Source: Scytonematopsis contorta HA4267-MV1 (lineage in GTDB: Bacteria > Cyanobacteriota > Cyanobacteriia > Cyanobacteriales > Nostocaceae). Taken from it: DNA of 64,000 nucleotides. The notes under the pieces are model-generated. The model made no database searches and was not told the DNA's origin. It was given only the letters and a program-made list of their open reading frames with translations. The position numbers and the translations under genes are program-made. Shown one piece after another: positions 44,315 through 53,237 of the stretch. Position 1 is the stretch's first letter, and the number at the start of each line of letters is the position of its first letter. Location: contig JAHHIC010000053.1 in assembly GCA_019359035.1 (NCBI GenBank), positions 124,001-188,000 on the forward strand. Reading direction: 5' to 3'.

Positions 44315-44605
44315 ATGACAAACAACGAAAAATGCGTACAAGTGTGTCAAAACCGCACTTGTCGCAAACAGGGAGCAAAAGAAGTCTTAGCTGCTTTTGA
44401 AGCGTCACCCGTCCCAGGTGTAGAGGTAAAAGGTAGTAGCTGTTTGGGACAATGCGGTAACGGCCCGATGGTCTTGGTGTTACCAGATATGGTTTGGTAC
44501 GCTCACTTACAACCAAGCGAGGTTTCTTCTATCGTAGAGAAACATTTATTATGTGGTCAACCAGTGACAAAGATGCTTTATCATCGGTTTCATGTCCAGA
44601 GATAA
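44315..44605 (+). CDS. Thioredoxin-like [2Fe-2S] ferredoxin domain protein
   Basis: A 96-residue protein with the cluster-ligand arrangement of the thioredoxin-fold ferredoxins: CVQVCQNRTCRKQGA near the start and SSCLGQCGNGPMV near 47-60, giving two cysteine pairs for a 2Fe-2S centre. Such proteins (related to NuoE and shethna-type ferredoxins) move electrons between redox enzymes. Small size and no other domain point to a stand-alone carrier. It is 44 bp after cysK and may be co-transcribed, but the partner is not evident. Confidence 0.78.
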   Translation: MTNNEKCVQVCQNRTCRKQGAKEVLAAFEASPVPGVEVKGSSCLGQCGNGPMVLVLPDMVWYAHLQPSEVSSIVEKHLLCGQPVTKMLYHRFHVQR

Positions 44606-44679
44606 GACTTTTTAGTAGTAAGTTTTTTTTAAAACTAAGTTAAAGTCTCGACTCTGTTAAGTTCAGTAATACATTCCAC

Positions 44680-45588
44680 ATGAATACACAGCAGCTGCGT
44701 CAATCCTTAAAACTAAAATGGATAAATTATTACCAAACCAATCGGTCTTGGTTAGTGAAAATGCGGATTTGGGGAACGTATAAAGGTCAACGTCGCCCTT
44801 TATCCAGCTTCATTTTAGCGACGCTCTCTGTTTTGGAACCAGAACTGACTGATATGTTTCCTTTAATTTTGGATTTAAATAATCATCCTGATGAAATTAT
44901 TGATGCCTTAGGTCTAAATTTTAATCCTGAGGAACATTTAAATACTGAAAAATCGGAAACCCCGACCATAACAAACCAGCCTCAAGGGGAGATTGAAACC
45001 TTAGTACCTCGTCCAGTTTCCACCCCACCCCCAGATGTGGTTACCAGCCACCAAGTGGTAAATCAAGTAGAAAATCAAGTGGAAAATCGTGGTCAGTTAA
45101 TGCCATCGGTCGCTATTCCGGTTCACTTTGTTAACAACGGCATTAATAAAAGTAAGCCATCAGCCACAGTTCCTCCCCTAGTAGCGGAAAGCCAAAAAAA
45201 AACCGTTGATTCAACGGTAATACCAGATAATTTTTCTAATCAAAGTTTTTCCAAGCAAAGTCATCCAAACAATGGTCATTCAAGCAATGGTTATTTAAAC
45301 AATGGTCATTCAAATCACAGCCATACAAATCAAAACCATTTAAGCAACAGTCGTTTAAATAAAAGCCGTTCAAATCACAATCTTTCTGGTCACAGTCATA
45401 TAGCACAATCTGTTCTAGTTTCTATCGAAGAACAAAGCGAAGGTCAACTTTTGGATATAGAAACAGATAAGGTTGCTTACGAAGTCAACAAATCCCCAAT
45501 AAAAGCCAGCACTATTGCTTCTTGGATAGATGAATTTTGTCAGGGGAGTGGTTGGGATAAGGAAGAGGCTGTTTATATTCGATTTTGA
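44680..45588 (+). CDS. DUF5331 protein with pentapeptide-period repeats
   Basis: A 302-residue protein. The first 95 residues ([28 protein letters not shown]..., [25 protein letters not shown]) match the DUF5331 domain of Nostocales as I remember it. After a Pro/Val-rich middle, residues 197-250 consist of about nine five-residue units of the type N-G-H-S-N, encoded by a 15-bp tandem repeat. The C-terminus ([27 protein letters not shown]) is again globular. No membrane segment. The function is unknown. It converges on the YgfZ gene with 15 bp between stops. Confidence 0.7.
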   Translation: MNTQQLRQSLKLKWINYYQTNRSWLVKMRIWGTYKGQRRPLSSFILATLSVLEPELTDMFPLILDLNNHPDEIIDALGLNFNPEEHLNTEKSETPTITNQPQGEIETLVPRPVSTPPPDVVTSHQVVNQVENQVENRGQLMPSVAIPVHFVNNGINKSKPSATVPPLVAESQKKTVDSTVIPDNFSNQSFSKQSHPNNGHSSNGYLNNGHSNHSHTNQNHLSNSRLNKSRSNHNLSGHSHIAQSVLVSIEEQSEGQLLDIETDKVAYEVNKSPIKASTIASWIDEFCQGSGWDKEEAVYIRF

Positions 45589-45603
45589 TGGGATGCTCCC
45601 TAA

Positions 45604-46602
45604 TCAAGCTGGGTATTCGTGAGAAACAAAAGGAATAGTTACCACTTCCCCTTCTGCTTCTCCTACCTGAACCTTCAAACCCACACCACCCGCTTTAGTA
45701 CGGATATAGCCCAGTCCGAAATATCCATCATTAGTTTCTGTGTAACTAGTGATTTTACCGACTTTTTCTTCCCCAATAGTAATCATAGTACCCGCTTCTA
45801 CCGCCGCATTCAGACGGATTCCCCACAGATTTTGCTTTACTCCTTTATAAGTATTTAAGCGAGCAATCGTTTCCTGTCCGATGTAACAACCTTTGCTAAA
45901 TGAAACGGTTTGCCACAAACCAACTTCCAAAGGGTTATAATCATCAGTCAATTCTTTTTCTGGGACAGGACGACCTTCCAACACTCGCAACATTTCCCAA
46001 GCGGTTTCGCTCATTTCCACCGCACCCAATTTTAAAAGTTTTTGCCAAACAACCTCTTTATCTGTAACAGGGAAATTCAGCGTATATCCAGGAGAAGCCA
46101 ACCCACTACCAACCGCAATACGTACTCCCTCAGCAGAGGAAATTGTGTATACTTGGTGACTTCCGTATGGTTTTCCTGTCAGTTCTCCTGCTGTGAGTGT
46201 TTCAATTATTCCATGACTTTTTGGCCCTATCAGGCTAAAGGTACAAGTATAATTTGTAATATCAGCCAACTCAACCTTGTCAGCAAAGAAAATATATTTA
46301 TCTAACCACTCAATCAAAAACTCGCGACGATTGGGAGATACCAGCAGGATAACAGCATCATCCCTCACATAAGCGGTTGCGAGGTCAATTGTTCTAGCAG
46401 TGGAAGAAACAAAAACAGTATCACAACCTTGACCAGGTTTGAGGCTTTGGAAATCATTAGTACTTTGGTTGTGCAAAAACCGGAGACGGTCATCACCTGA
46501 CACTTTTATCCGTCCCCAATGAGAGCGATCGCAAACAGCAACAGATTGTTGTGCGGCAATAATGGCTTCTGCGTCTTTATTATCAATTGCGGGTTTAGAC
46601 AT
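45604..46602 (-). CDS. ygfZ: YgfZ/GcvT-like folate-binding protein
   Basis: A 332-residue folate-binding protein of the YgfZ family, which supports maintenance of Fe-S enzymes and tRNA modification. The family signature is FSKGCYIGQETIARL near 225, with the Cys present; DRLRFLHNQSTNDF near 33 is also typical. ATG 46602 (MSKPAIDNKD) is chosen: the open frame runs another 45 codons upstream only because the heptad array translates into a TNYQLPI repeat with no stop. It lies downstream of a hypothetical gene on the same strand, across the STRR region. Confidence 0.85.
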   Translation of the reverse strand: MSKPAIDNKDAEAIIAAQQSVAVCDRSHWGRIKVSGDDRLRFLHNQSTNDFQSLKPGQGCDTVFVSSTARTIDLATAYVRDDAVILLVSPNRREFLIEWLDKYIFFADKVELADITNYTCTFSLIGPKSHGIIETLTAGELTGKPYGSHQVYTISSAEGVRIAVGSGLASPGYTLNFPVTDKEVVWQKLLKLGAVEMSETAWEMLRVLEGRPVPEKELTDDYNPLEVGLWQTVSFSKGCYIGQETIARLNTYKGVKQNLWGIRLNAAVEAGTMITIGEEKVGKITSYTETNDGYFGLGYIRTKAGGVGLKVQVGEAEGEVVTIPFVSHEYPA

Positions 46603-46608
46603 AATAAA

Positions 46609-46751
46609 TTTTGGTAATTGGTAATTGGTAATCGGTAATTGGTAATTGGTAATTGGTAATTGGTAATTGGTAATTGGTAATTGGTAATTGGTAATTGCCC
46701 ACTCCCTACTCCCCACTCCCCACGAACAACTCCCCACTCCCCACTCCCTAC
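46609..46751. repeat. STRR heptads (TAATTGG then CCCCACT)
   Basis: About twelve TAATTGG units followed by about eight CCCACTC/CCCTACT units. Two different heptad families are joined end to end. The right end supplies the TAG stop (46748-46750, reverse) of the upstream hypothetical gene. Confidence 0.9.
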
Positions 46752-47236
46752 TCCGGTAACTTAGCGAACACCTCGTCCACTAACCCCCGAACTTTGTTGT
46801 CTAATTTTTGCCAATCTACATCACCAGTTTCATCAATTAAGCTAGTATCAATATCAACAGCATTATCAACCTCAGGAGTGTAGTCTAAAAAACAAACTTG
46901 ATAACAAAGTTCCCATAAATCAACATGAATTTGCTGCTCTTGACGCTGCAAACATAAATGGTATCCTGGATGGGGCGTTGGTAATTGAGCAAGAGTTTCT
47001 CGGATTTGCGCTGCTTGTTCCGGTGTTGCGGCTTCTAATTCTTGCGTGAGCCTCATCACCATCGCCTTGGTTTCATCAGAGGTGCTTGTAGGCCAAATTA
47101 GTACGTCCTTGTAAGTCCCTGTCCAAGCAGAAGCATCCAGCTGCTTGCGGATATTATCAACGACACGAATAAAAGCGGGTTGCATGAGCAATTCAGCCTG
47201 TTCCCATGCTACAGAGTTAATTATTCTTGGTGGCAT
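46748..47236 (-). CDS. Conserved hypothetical protein
   Basis: A 162-residue soluble protein with no recognised domain. The N-terminal half is helical (PRIINSVAWEQAELLMQPAFIRVVDNIRKQLD), followed by a region with an Asp-rich segment (VDNAVDIDTSLIDETGDVDWQKLD). It carries two cysteines (LCLQRQ, LCYQVCF). Its place upstream of ygfZ on the same strand suggests an operon. Its final residues LPE and stop run into a CCCACTC repeat. The function is unknown. Confidence 0.6.
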   Translation of the reverse strand: MPPRIINSVAWEQAELLMQPAFIRVVDNIRKQLDASAWTGTYKDVLIWPTSTSDETKAMVMRLTQELEAATPEQAAQIRETLAQLPTPHPGYHLCLQRQEQQIHVDLWELCYQVCFLDYTPEVDNAVDIDTSLIDETGDVDWQKLDNKVRGLVDEVFAKLPE

Positions 47237-47400
47237 TGGAGATAAAACTGTTACTTGAATAAAAAGTTACAAGTGTTTTTACTTAAAAAACATTTTTAAT
47301 GGCAATCTTTTTCCAAGCATAGCGGATTTCATGTACCAGCGCTTGGAGATATATATTATTTAGCATCCTGTAGATTGGGTGTCAAAACTGGGGAGGGATT

Positions 47401-49365
47401 ATGATTGGCAAGGTTCTAGATTATCGTTATCGGATTATTAGAGTTTTAGCAACGGGTGGATTCGGTCAGACCTACATCGCTGAGGATACACGACGACCGG
47501 GGAATCCTATTTGCGTTGTCAAACATCTGAAACCTTCTAGCTTTGAACCCAAGATGTTTGAGACAGCTAAACGTCTATTTCAAACTGAAGCCGAAAGTTT
47601 AGAGAAATTAGGAAGCCACAGCCAAATTCCTAGGCTTCTAGCTTACTTTGATGAAAACCAAGAATTTTACTTGGTGCAAGAATTTATTGAGGGTTGTACC
47701 CTAGACGATGAATTAGTGTCGGGTCATCGTTGGACAGAAGCTAAAGCGATTCAGATGTTGCACGAGCTTCTGAGTCTTTTGGAATTTGTTCACGCTCAAG
47801 GTGTGATTCACCGCGATATTAAACCAGATAATATTATCCGTCGCGCTTCCGATAATAAATTAGTTTTGGTAGACTTTGGTGCAGTCAAACAACTGGGTTC
47901 AAATTTAACTGCCCTGAAACAATCCACAGCTACTGTAGCAATTGGGACTCCAGGCTACATGGCAACAGAACAAGCCCAAGGTAAACCTCGTCCTAACAGT
48001 GATATTTACTCCATAGGGATTATTGCCATTCATGCCCTAACAGGTATAGCTGCGACAGATTTGCGTGAAGACCCTAACACTGGCGAAATCGTCTGGCAAC
48101 ATTTAGCATCCGTAAGCCCGCGTTTGGTGACGGTGTTAAATAAAATGGTGCGCTACCACTTCAAAGACCGCTACCAAACAGCAAGCGAAGCATTACAAGC
48201 GTTAAATTCTGTTTCTGGTGTTGTTATGGCAAATGCTGGTGTAAAAGAATACGCTACACCTTCAGCGCCTGTGACATCACCTGTAGCAGCTCGTCGTCCT
48301 TCTACACCTTCCGCAGTACAAACAGTTGCATTTGCACCAAAAAATCCTGTTGTTGCTAAGCCAGTACGTAAAGACTCTTATCGACCAGACCCATTACCAT
48401 TATTAATTGGTGTTGCTTTGGCTGCTGGAGCCGCAGCTTTTGCCACAAATATAGTTACAGGTATAAAAAATTCTAATTTCAATATTTTTAATTTTGCTAA
48501 TACCAATGCAGAACAAAGATTCTGTATGGCAATGGTAGAAGGAAATTCCAATCTTCGTTCTGAACCAACCGCAAGATTTTCTGACACAATTGTGCAGAGA
48601 ATTAATAAAAATACTGCTTTTGAAGTCACAGGTAAACGGACAAAACGGGGTTGGGTAGAAGTTAGAATCGACTCCCAAAAAACAGCTTGGGTAGATTCAC
48701 AAGTAATCGCAAATCCCGAAGAATGGAAATCTTGCTTGCGTGACCGAGGTGTTGCGATTAAAACTGTTGATGATAAAGGTCTAATAGCATCTCGTCCAAC
48801 TCCTAAACCACAGCCAAGAGTAAATCCATCTTTAGAAAAAAATCAAGACAAAAACCAAAGCCCCTTTTCTATATTCAATATATTTAATTCTTCAGGTAAT
48901 TCTTCAGCAAAACCAAAACCAAAATTATTACCAAAACCAGAAGTCAAACCAGAAATTAAAGAAGAATCAGCAAAACCCGCTGAAGATTCTGCCAAAGTGG
49001 TTCAAGAAGCCCAGAAAAAATATGAATCAGGTGATTTACAAGGTGCAATTGAGCTATTAAAGTCAGTTGGTGAAAATGCTTCGACCGGAATCCAACAAAC
49101 AACTGAAATGGCTTCCCAATGGCAAAAAGATTGGGTGAAAGCGGAAGGTTTTTTTAACGAAGTCAACAAAGCGGTAGAAAATGGTCAATGGAATAAAGTG
49201 ATGGATTATAAAAACAATCCAGAAAAAATGCCCAATATTCAATATTGGAGAGATAAAGTTGACCCATTATTTCAGGAAGCTGCCAAAAATTTAGAGAAAC
49301 AAATTATTCCGGAATCTCCAACTGAGAAGAAGAACAATCCTAAACCACAAGTTCCCAAAAATTAA
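47401..49365 (+). CDS. Ser/Thr protein kinase with SH3b domain
   Basis: A 654-residue Hanks-type kinase. The kinase domain (about 8-275) has the Gly loop ATGGFGQTY, catalytic Lys near 41 in CVVKHLK, HRDIKPDN near 139, DFG near 159 and a GTPGYMATEQ activation segment end. A transmembrane helix lies about 333-357, then an SH3b domain (about 380-440, EGNSNLRSEPTARFSDTIVQRI) that would be outside the membrane, a Pro/Lys-rich linker and a helical C-terminal domain (about 535-640). Cyanobacterial SpkA-to-G type kinases often have such tails. ATG 47401 has GGGAGG at -9. The SH3b part may sense cell wall (inference). Confidence 0.88.
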   Translation: MIGKVLDYRYRIIRVLATGGFGQTYIAEDTRRPGNPICVVKHLKPSSFEPKMFETAKRLFQTEAESLEKLGSHSQIPRLLAYFDENQEFYLVQEFIEGCTLDDELVSGHRWTEAKAIQMLHELLSLLEFVHAQGVIHRDIKPDNIIRRASDNKLVLVDFGAVKQLGSNLTALKQSTATVAIGTPGYMATEQAQGKPRPNSDIYSIGIIAIHALTGIAATDLREDPNTGEIVWQHLASVSPRLVTVLNKMVRYHFKDRYQTASEALQALNSVSGVVMANAGVKEYATPSAPVTSPVAARRPSTPSAVQTVAFAPKNPVVAKPVRKDSYRPDPLPLLIGVALAAGAAAFATNIVTGIKNSNFNIFNFANTNAEQRFCMAMVEGNSNLRSEPTARFSDTIVQRINKNTAFEVTGKRTKRGWVEVRIDSQKTAWVDSQVIANPEEWKSCLRDRGVAIKTVDDKGLIASRPTPKPQPRVNPSLEKNQDKNQSPFSIFNIFNSSGNSSAKPKPKLLPKPEVKPEIKEESAKPAEDSAKVVQEAQKKYESGDLQGAIELLKSVGENASTGIQQTTEMASQWQKDWVKAEGFFNEVNKAVENGQWNKVMDYKNNPEKMPNIQYWRDKVDPLFQEAAKNLEKQIIPESPTEKKNNPKPQVPKN

Positions 49366-49437
49366 TTGGTGATTGGTGATTGGTAATTGGTAATTGGTAA
49401 TTGGTAATTGGTAATTGGTAATTGGTGATTGGTAATT
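49361..49437. repeat. STRR heptads (TTGGTGA / TTGGTAA)
   Basis: About ten heptads of TTGGTGA and TTGGTAA type begin at the stop codon of the kinase gene. An AGACGCGAT-containing inverted repeat at 49441-49460, related to the 30-bp palindromes, follows immediately. Confidence 0.85.
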
Positions 49438-49501
49438 AAAAGACGCGATTTATCGCGTCTCTACAAGTTGCAGTAATTTTCAGGTAAATGAACCACACTT
49501 A

Positions 49502-49546
49502 TTTCCCCCTTCCCTTGTAGGGAAGGGGGGTAGGGGGGTTAGGTCT
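49502..49546. repeat. Solitary family B arm
   Basis: A single arm with CCCCCTTCCCT/AGGGAAGGGGGG and GGGTTAGGTCT, with no opposing arm, between converging genes. Confidence 0.75.
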
Positions 49547-49589
49547 ACGTGGTCTAATTTACCTGAAAACTGCTGTGATACATCAATAA

Positions 49590-50198
49590 TTATTGTTTCG
49601 GCTGACTTTCTGGAGGTTTTGGTTCTACTTGAGGCTGAATTTCTGAAGGCTTTGGCTCTGGAGGCTTTGGTTGTACTGGGACTTTTGGTTCCAAATTAGC
49701 GGTGAAAAAATAAACTCGGTCACAGTATTGACCGCGACTAGTACAGGTTGCTTCGATTGAAACATTGCTTACGTTACTGACATCAAACGCTCCAGTTTTT
49801 TGTTGCATAGGCGCTATAGTCGTAGCCTCAGCAAGTTGACCGTCTAGAAAAACCCTCACTTGAACTGGGGGACTATTTGTGCTGTTATCCCGCATTCCAA
49901 ATCCTAAGTTGAAAATTTTGAAAACAGGTTCGGGACTTTTATCTGGCTTAATGTTACAAGTCATCGATGCCGAATTAGTACCAGAACCTATGTAAAATTT
50001 ACTTGTATAAACAGCTCTACCAATAGAGACGTTTTGCTCTTGCTCTCTCGCATTACCTAAACCACTACTAACGCATTTTGCTTCCAACAAGGGAATCTGA
50101 CGACGTCGTGCTTGAGCATTATCTCCACTTAAAATGAAGAAGGACGATATAACTACGGTGCTAGCAAGTATTGAACTGATTAACTTAGTTTTTGGCAT
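49590..50198 (-). CDS. Secreted hypothetical protein with Pro-rich tail
   Basis: A 202-residue protein with a signal peptide (MPKTKLISSILASTVVISSF, likely cleaved after NAQA near 30). The mature part is a beta-rich domain with four cysteines (AKCVSS, SMTCNIK, EATCTSRGQYC). The C-terminal 35 residues are Pro/Lys/Glu-rich with repeated PKPPE units, a tail of the kind used for crossing or contacting peptidoglycan (inference). ATG 50198 is used; an upstream TTG adds three residues. The function is unknown. Confidence 0.6.
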   Translation of the reverse strand: MPKTKLISSILASTVVISSFFILSGDNAQARRRQIPLLEAKCVSSGLGNAREQEQNVSIGRAVYTSKFYIGSGTNSASMTCNIKPDKSPEPVFKIFNLGFGMRDNSTNSPPVQVRVFLDGQLAEATTIAPMQQKTGAFDVSNVSNVSIEATCTSRGQYCDRVYFFTANLEPKVPVQPKPPEPKPSEIQPQVEPKPPESQPKQ

Positions 50199-50688
50199 TG
50201 TATTCAAAAAGTATTTTTAAGGTGAGGGTGGCAAAATTTCAGAATGAAGCAAAGACTAAATCCCAAAATGAATACTTGATACTCAGTACAGACTACTGCA
50301 TATTCGCAAAGTTAAGCTTCTAGAGGTTTAACTTCTTGTATTTATCAGTGAATTTTACTTCATTCTTTATACTTTATACTTCACCTTTTCTGTAATAGGC
50401 GAAAACCACAATCATCATACCGAATCTATTGACATTTTTTTGTATGAAAGTTAAATATGAACACAGTTTTTTAGAGACCTTGCATGTAAGGACTCTAAAT
50501 TATTTGAAACTTTGATAGTAATAATTTTTTTGTTACGAGTGTTTGATAGTATTATTTGATTAAGGAAAAATTGAAAAACAATAAAAATAATAATCAAAGG
50601 GAAAAGCGTATCTGTAGCAAATTATCCTTATCACACCGGATAATTGCCACCTTTTGCTTTGTCCCTAAGGATAATATAATTTTTTGTA
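50199..50688. other. AT-rich intergenic region
   Basis: About 490 bases between two genes on the reverse strand, expected to contain the promoter of the secreted protein. A weak imperfect inverted repeat TTAGAGACCTTGCATGTAAG lies near 50470. A 75-codon frame reaching into 50631 overlaps the next gene out of frame and looks spurious. No RNA gene or known regulatory site was recognised. Confidence 0.45.
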
Positions 50689-51345
50689 CTATTGATAATC
50701 GTCGTATTCTGCTGGTTGAGCGCGTCTAACTTCCACACGTGGTGGCAAAAACTCAGCCCTACGTACAGGAGCCAAAGGTGGTGTTTGATTGGGATAAGGA
50801 TGAATAACTTGTACAGTACGGTTTGGACGTTCCTTATTTGAAAATAAAGATAAGACACCCGCTACAACAATTCCACCACCAATAGTCAGCACTATACCTC
50901 CAACTCCCCAAACTATACCTGAAGACCACCAAGGACTTGTAGATGATTGGGATGATTGTGTTGGTAGCTGTGGTTGTGCCTGCGGTTGTGGTACTTGTGC
51001 AGCCGCATTCGCATTTGCTTGAACTTGCTGAGCATAACTTTGGAATTGGAACTGGAGCTGCTGGTACTGGTATTTCAGCTGCTCGTTCTCCTTTTGCAGG
51101 TTAGCAAAGTCCGTTTTCAGCTTTTCATTTTCCGTACGCAATGGGTCATTGGGATTTACTGGGATTGTCGTCCCAACGGGATATTGCCCAGGATACTGTT
51201 GAGTCATCGCAGGCTGCTGCATAAACGGAATTTGCTGGGGAAGAGCTATGTTCGGTTGCATAGGAGTACCAGCTCCTTTAAACAGTAACAAAGCCGCCAG
51301 ACCAGCGACGGTGACGCCACCGACAAATGCCATACTTTCACTCAT
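50689..51345 (-). CDS. Hypothetical coiled-coil protein with two membrane helices
   Basis: A 218-residue protein (ATG 51345, MSESMAFVGG; an ATG six codons upstream is less likely). The order is a Gly/Ala membrane helix (about 4-22), a Pro/Gln-rich spacer, a heptad-like coiled coil (about 70-115, LRTENEKLKTDFANLQKENEQL), a Gln/Ala/Pro linker, a second membrane helix (about 145-170, GVGGIVLTIGGGIVVAGVL) and a basic/aromatic tail. The layout resembles cell-envelope spacer proteins. I do not recognise the family. Confidence 0.6.
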   Translation of the reverse strand: MSESMAFVGGVTVAGLAALLLFKGAGTPMQPNIALPQQIPFMQQPAMTQQYPGQYPVGTTIPVNPNDPLRTENEKLKTDFANLQKENEQLKYQYQQLQFQFQSYAQQVQANANAAAQVPQPQAQPQLPTQSSQSSTSPWWSSGIVWGVGGIVLTIGGGIVVAGVLSLFSNKERPNRTVQVIHPYPNQTPPLAPVRRAEFLPPRVEVRRAQPAEYDDYQ

Positions 51346-51611
51346 CAGCCTTTGCCCCCACACTGGGATGGAACTACGTTTAATTGTGATTTAATCACTC
51401 TCACACTCATAATATTATCGCTTACTCAGTTTGACATAAACATCCAAACAGAAGTTTCAGTATCAGTTAGTTTTATACTGCTTGATATCTGCTTTATATA
51501 TTCAAGACTATCTCGGTCAAATTGTCTACCAGACTAGGGTTTAAAAAGCTAGTCTGTTACACTTTTTTAATTTAATTTACCAATCTCATGTATGTCAGTA
51601 TTTGCGCTTAC

Positions 51612-52412
51612 CTATTTAGTTGTGATAGCAGCCTTAAGACTATGACAAAATTCTCCAACAGAAGTAAGCCCCTGCTGGGGTGTACCCTCTGCCAACCTTT
51701 TAACAAAGGCACTACCCACAATTACAGCATCAGCACCCCAATCTCGTATCTGTTTTGCTTGCTCAACTTCAGAAATACCGAAACCTACGCCTATAGCTTT
51801 GTCAGTAGTATTACGAATTTGTTTAAGTAAATCAGACACTCGCGTTTCTATTTGGGAACGCATACCCGTAACACCAGTCACGCTAACCAAATAAATAAAC
51901 CCTTGGGAAGAACGAGAAATTGCTTCTATTCTTTGGGAGGAACTAGTGGGAGCTACCAATAAAGTCACATCAATTCCCATTTCCCTCGCAGGAACAAGTA
52001 GTACATCAGCTTCTTCTAAGGGTAAATCAGGTACAACTAATCCGGCAATTCCCGCATTAACCAATTGCTCAAGGAACTTAGACACACCCCGGTGCAAAAT
52101 TGGATTGTAATAAGTAAATAGGATAATCGGAGCTTGCAAATCGGGAGTGACAGACTGTAGCATTTCCAAAACAGACTCCAGCTTAGTCCCTCGTTGTAGA
52201 GCACGAGTAGCAGCGGCTTGAATAACAGGTCCGTCCGCTAGAGGGTCAGAGTAGGGAACCCCTAACTCAATAATGTCAGCCCCATTTTTGTCTAAAATCC
52301 GCAAAGCCTGAGCAGTGGTTTCTAGGTCGGGGTCTCCAGCGGTAATAAATGGAATTAAGGCACACTCGTGGTTACGAGCAAGGGTTTGGAAGCGTTCGGA
52401 AATAGCGGTCAT
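51612..52412 (-). CDS. trpA: Tryptophan synthase alpha chain
   Basis: A 266-residue TIM-barrel enzyme that cleaves indole-3-glycerol phosphate to indole and glyceraldehyde-3-phosphate for the beta chain. It shows [13 protein letters not shown] near 19, the catalytic Glu in [21 protein letters not shown] near 50, catalytic Asp in [12 protein letters not shown] near 128, the flexible loop [15 protein letters not shown] near 175 and the phosphate-binding [10 protein letters not shown] and [10 protein letters not shown]. It is the last of a co-oriented set with DUF3007 and ndhL, an arrangement found in other cyanobacteria; a family A repeat now separates it from DUF3007. Confidence 0.95.
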   Translation of the reverse strand: MTAISERFQTLARNHECALIPFITAGDPDLETTAQALRILDKNGADIIELGVPYSDPLADGPVIQAAATRALQRGTKLESVLEMLQSVTPDLQAPIILFTYYNPILHRGVSKFLEQLVNAGIAGLVVPDLPLEEADVLLVPAREMGIDVTLLVAPTSSSQRIEAISRSSQGFIYLVSVTGVTGMRSQIETRVSDLLKQIRNTTDKAIGVGFGISEVEQAKQIRDWGADAVIVGSAFVKRLAEGTPQQGLTSVGEFCHSLKAAITTK

Positions 52413-52415
52413 TTG

Positions 52416-52463
52416 TTCTCGGTTGACGGTTGACGGTTGACTGTTGACAGTTGACGGTTGACA
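52416..52463. repeat. STRR heptads (GTTGACG / GTTGACA)
   Basis: About six GTTGACG, CTGTTGA and GTTGACA heptads directly upstream of the trpA start codon, where they form much of its 5' leader. Confidence 0.8.
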
Positions 52464-52480
52464 TTAGTCCCTGTAAATGG

Positions 52481-52624
52481 AACCCCACCCCCAACCCCCT
52501 CCCCGTCAACGGGGAGGGGGCTACGATTTTGATAGATGAACATGAAGATAGCCAAAATAAAAAATAAAAATTGTTTTTTCTTAGCCCCCTCTCCGCTTGC
52601 GGGGAGGGGGTTGGGGGTGGGGTT
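52481..52624. repeat. Family A inverted-repeat element, copy 3
   Basis: A 144-bp element with both arms complete (ACCCCACCCCCAACCCCC... and its complement) and inner CCCCG/CGGGG hairpins. It lies between trpA and the DUF3007 gene, inside what is probably an operon. Confidence 0.85.
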
Positions 52625-52641
52625 TCACGTGCGAGGAGTCA

Positions 52642-52944
52642 TCAATCAACCTCTTGTTCAATTTTGGCTTGAAGTTCTGCTAATTCTTCTGGAGAGAGTT
52701 CATCCAGACGTTTTTGCAGAAAAGCTTCTTCATAATCTTGACGTTGCTTATGGTAGGTCATATCTTTTGACACCGCACGAAAAACATAGGTCAGTAACCA
52801 ACCGATTAACCCAGCAACTAGTAAAGCTTGGCTCCAGATTCCAGCATTAGCGCTATCCAACCCAACTACTTGCAAGATGACATAAACCAAACCACCTGCA
52901 ACAAAAACGCCTAAACCAATTCCAAGTGCATCAATGCGTCGCAT
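52642..52944 (-). CDS. DUF3007 membrane protein
   Basis: A 100-residue protein with two membrane helices (about 5-28 and 36-57) and a charged helical tail (YHKQRQDYEEAFLQKRLDELSPEELAELQAKIEQE). It matches DUF3007 proteins found in cyanobacteria and chloroplasts, here 41 bp downstream of ndhL. The repeated neighbourhood with ndhL hints at a role near thylakoid complexes, but no function is established. Confidence 0.82.
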   Translation of the reverse strand: MRRIDALGIGLGVFVAGGLVYVILQVVGLDSANAGIWSQALLVAGLIGWLLTYVFRAVSKDMTYHKQRQDYEEAFLQKRLDELSPEELAELQAKIEQEVD

Positions 52945-52985
52945 CTGAATAATGACCTACCAATTTAAATAACCATTGCCAAAAA

Positions 52986-53198
52986 CTAAGCTGGTATTTT
53001 CCGCTGTTTGGGTCGTAAATTAACGAACGGAGATAAAAGTAACAGACCTGGGAAGAAGAAGAACACCAAAAAATACATAAAGCCGCGCTCTATTGAGCCA
53101 CAAGTATACCAACGTAGGTTTAAGTATCCTAAAACAGCTACTGGTATGACTAACAAATAAGCTCCAGCTACAGCCAGATAAACTAGAGGTACAAGCAT
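52986..53198 (-). CDS. ndhL: NAD(P)H-quinone oxidoreductase subunit L
   Basis: A 70-residue subunit of the thylakoid NDH-1 complex, which drives ferredoxin-linked cyclic electron flow, respiration and CO2 uptake. Two membrane helices (about 3-25 and 38-57) surround the conserved [19 protein letters not shown], ending in [12 protein letters not shown]. The length matches cyanobacterial NdhL. It is the first gene of the ndhL / DUF3007 / trpA set. A perfect 18-bp palindrome containing TATAAT lies 40 bp upstream of the start and may be part of its promoter. Confidence 0.93.
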   Translation of the reverse strand: MLVPLVYLAVAGAYLLVIPVAVLGYLNLRWYTCGSIERGFMYFLVFFFFPGLLLLSPFVNLRPKQRKIPA

Positions 53199-53237
53199 AA
53201 TTATTTTCTCGGAGTTATTTCGACTTGTAAAGAGCGT

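Noticed and set aside
46603-46737. 45-residue N-terminal extension of YgfZ with TNYQLPI repeats
   Set aside because: It is translated heptad repeat (three TAATTGG units give seven residues). The family start is at 46602.
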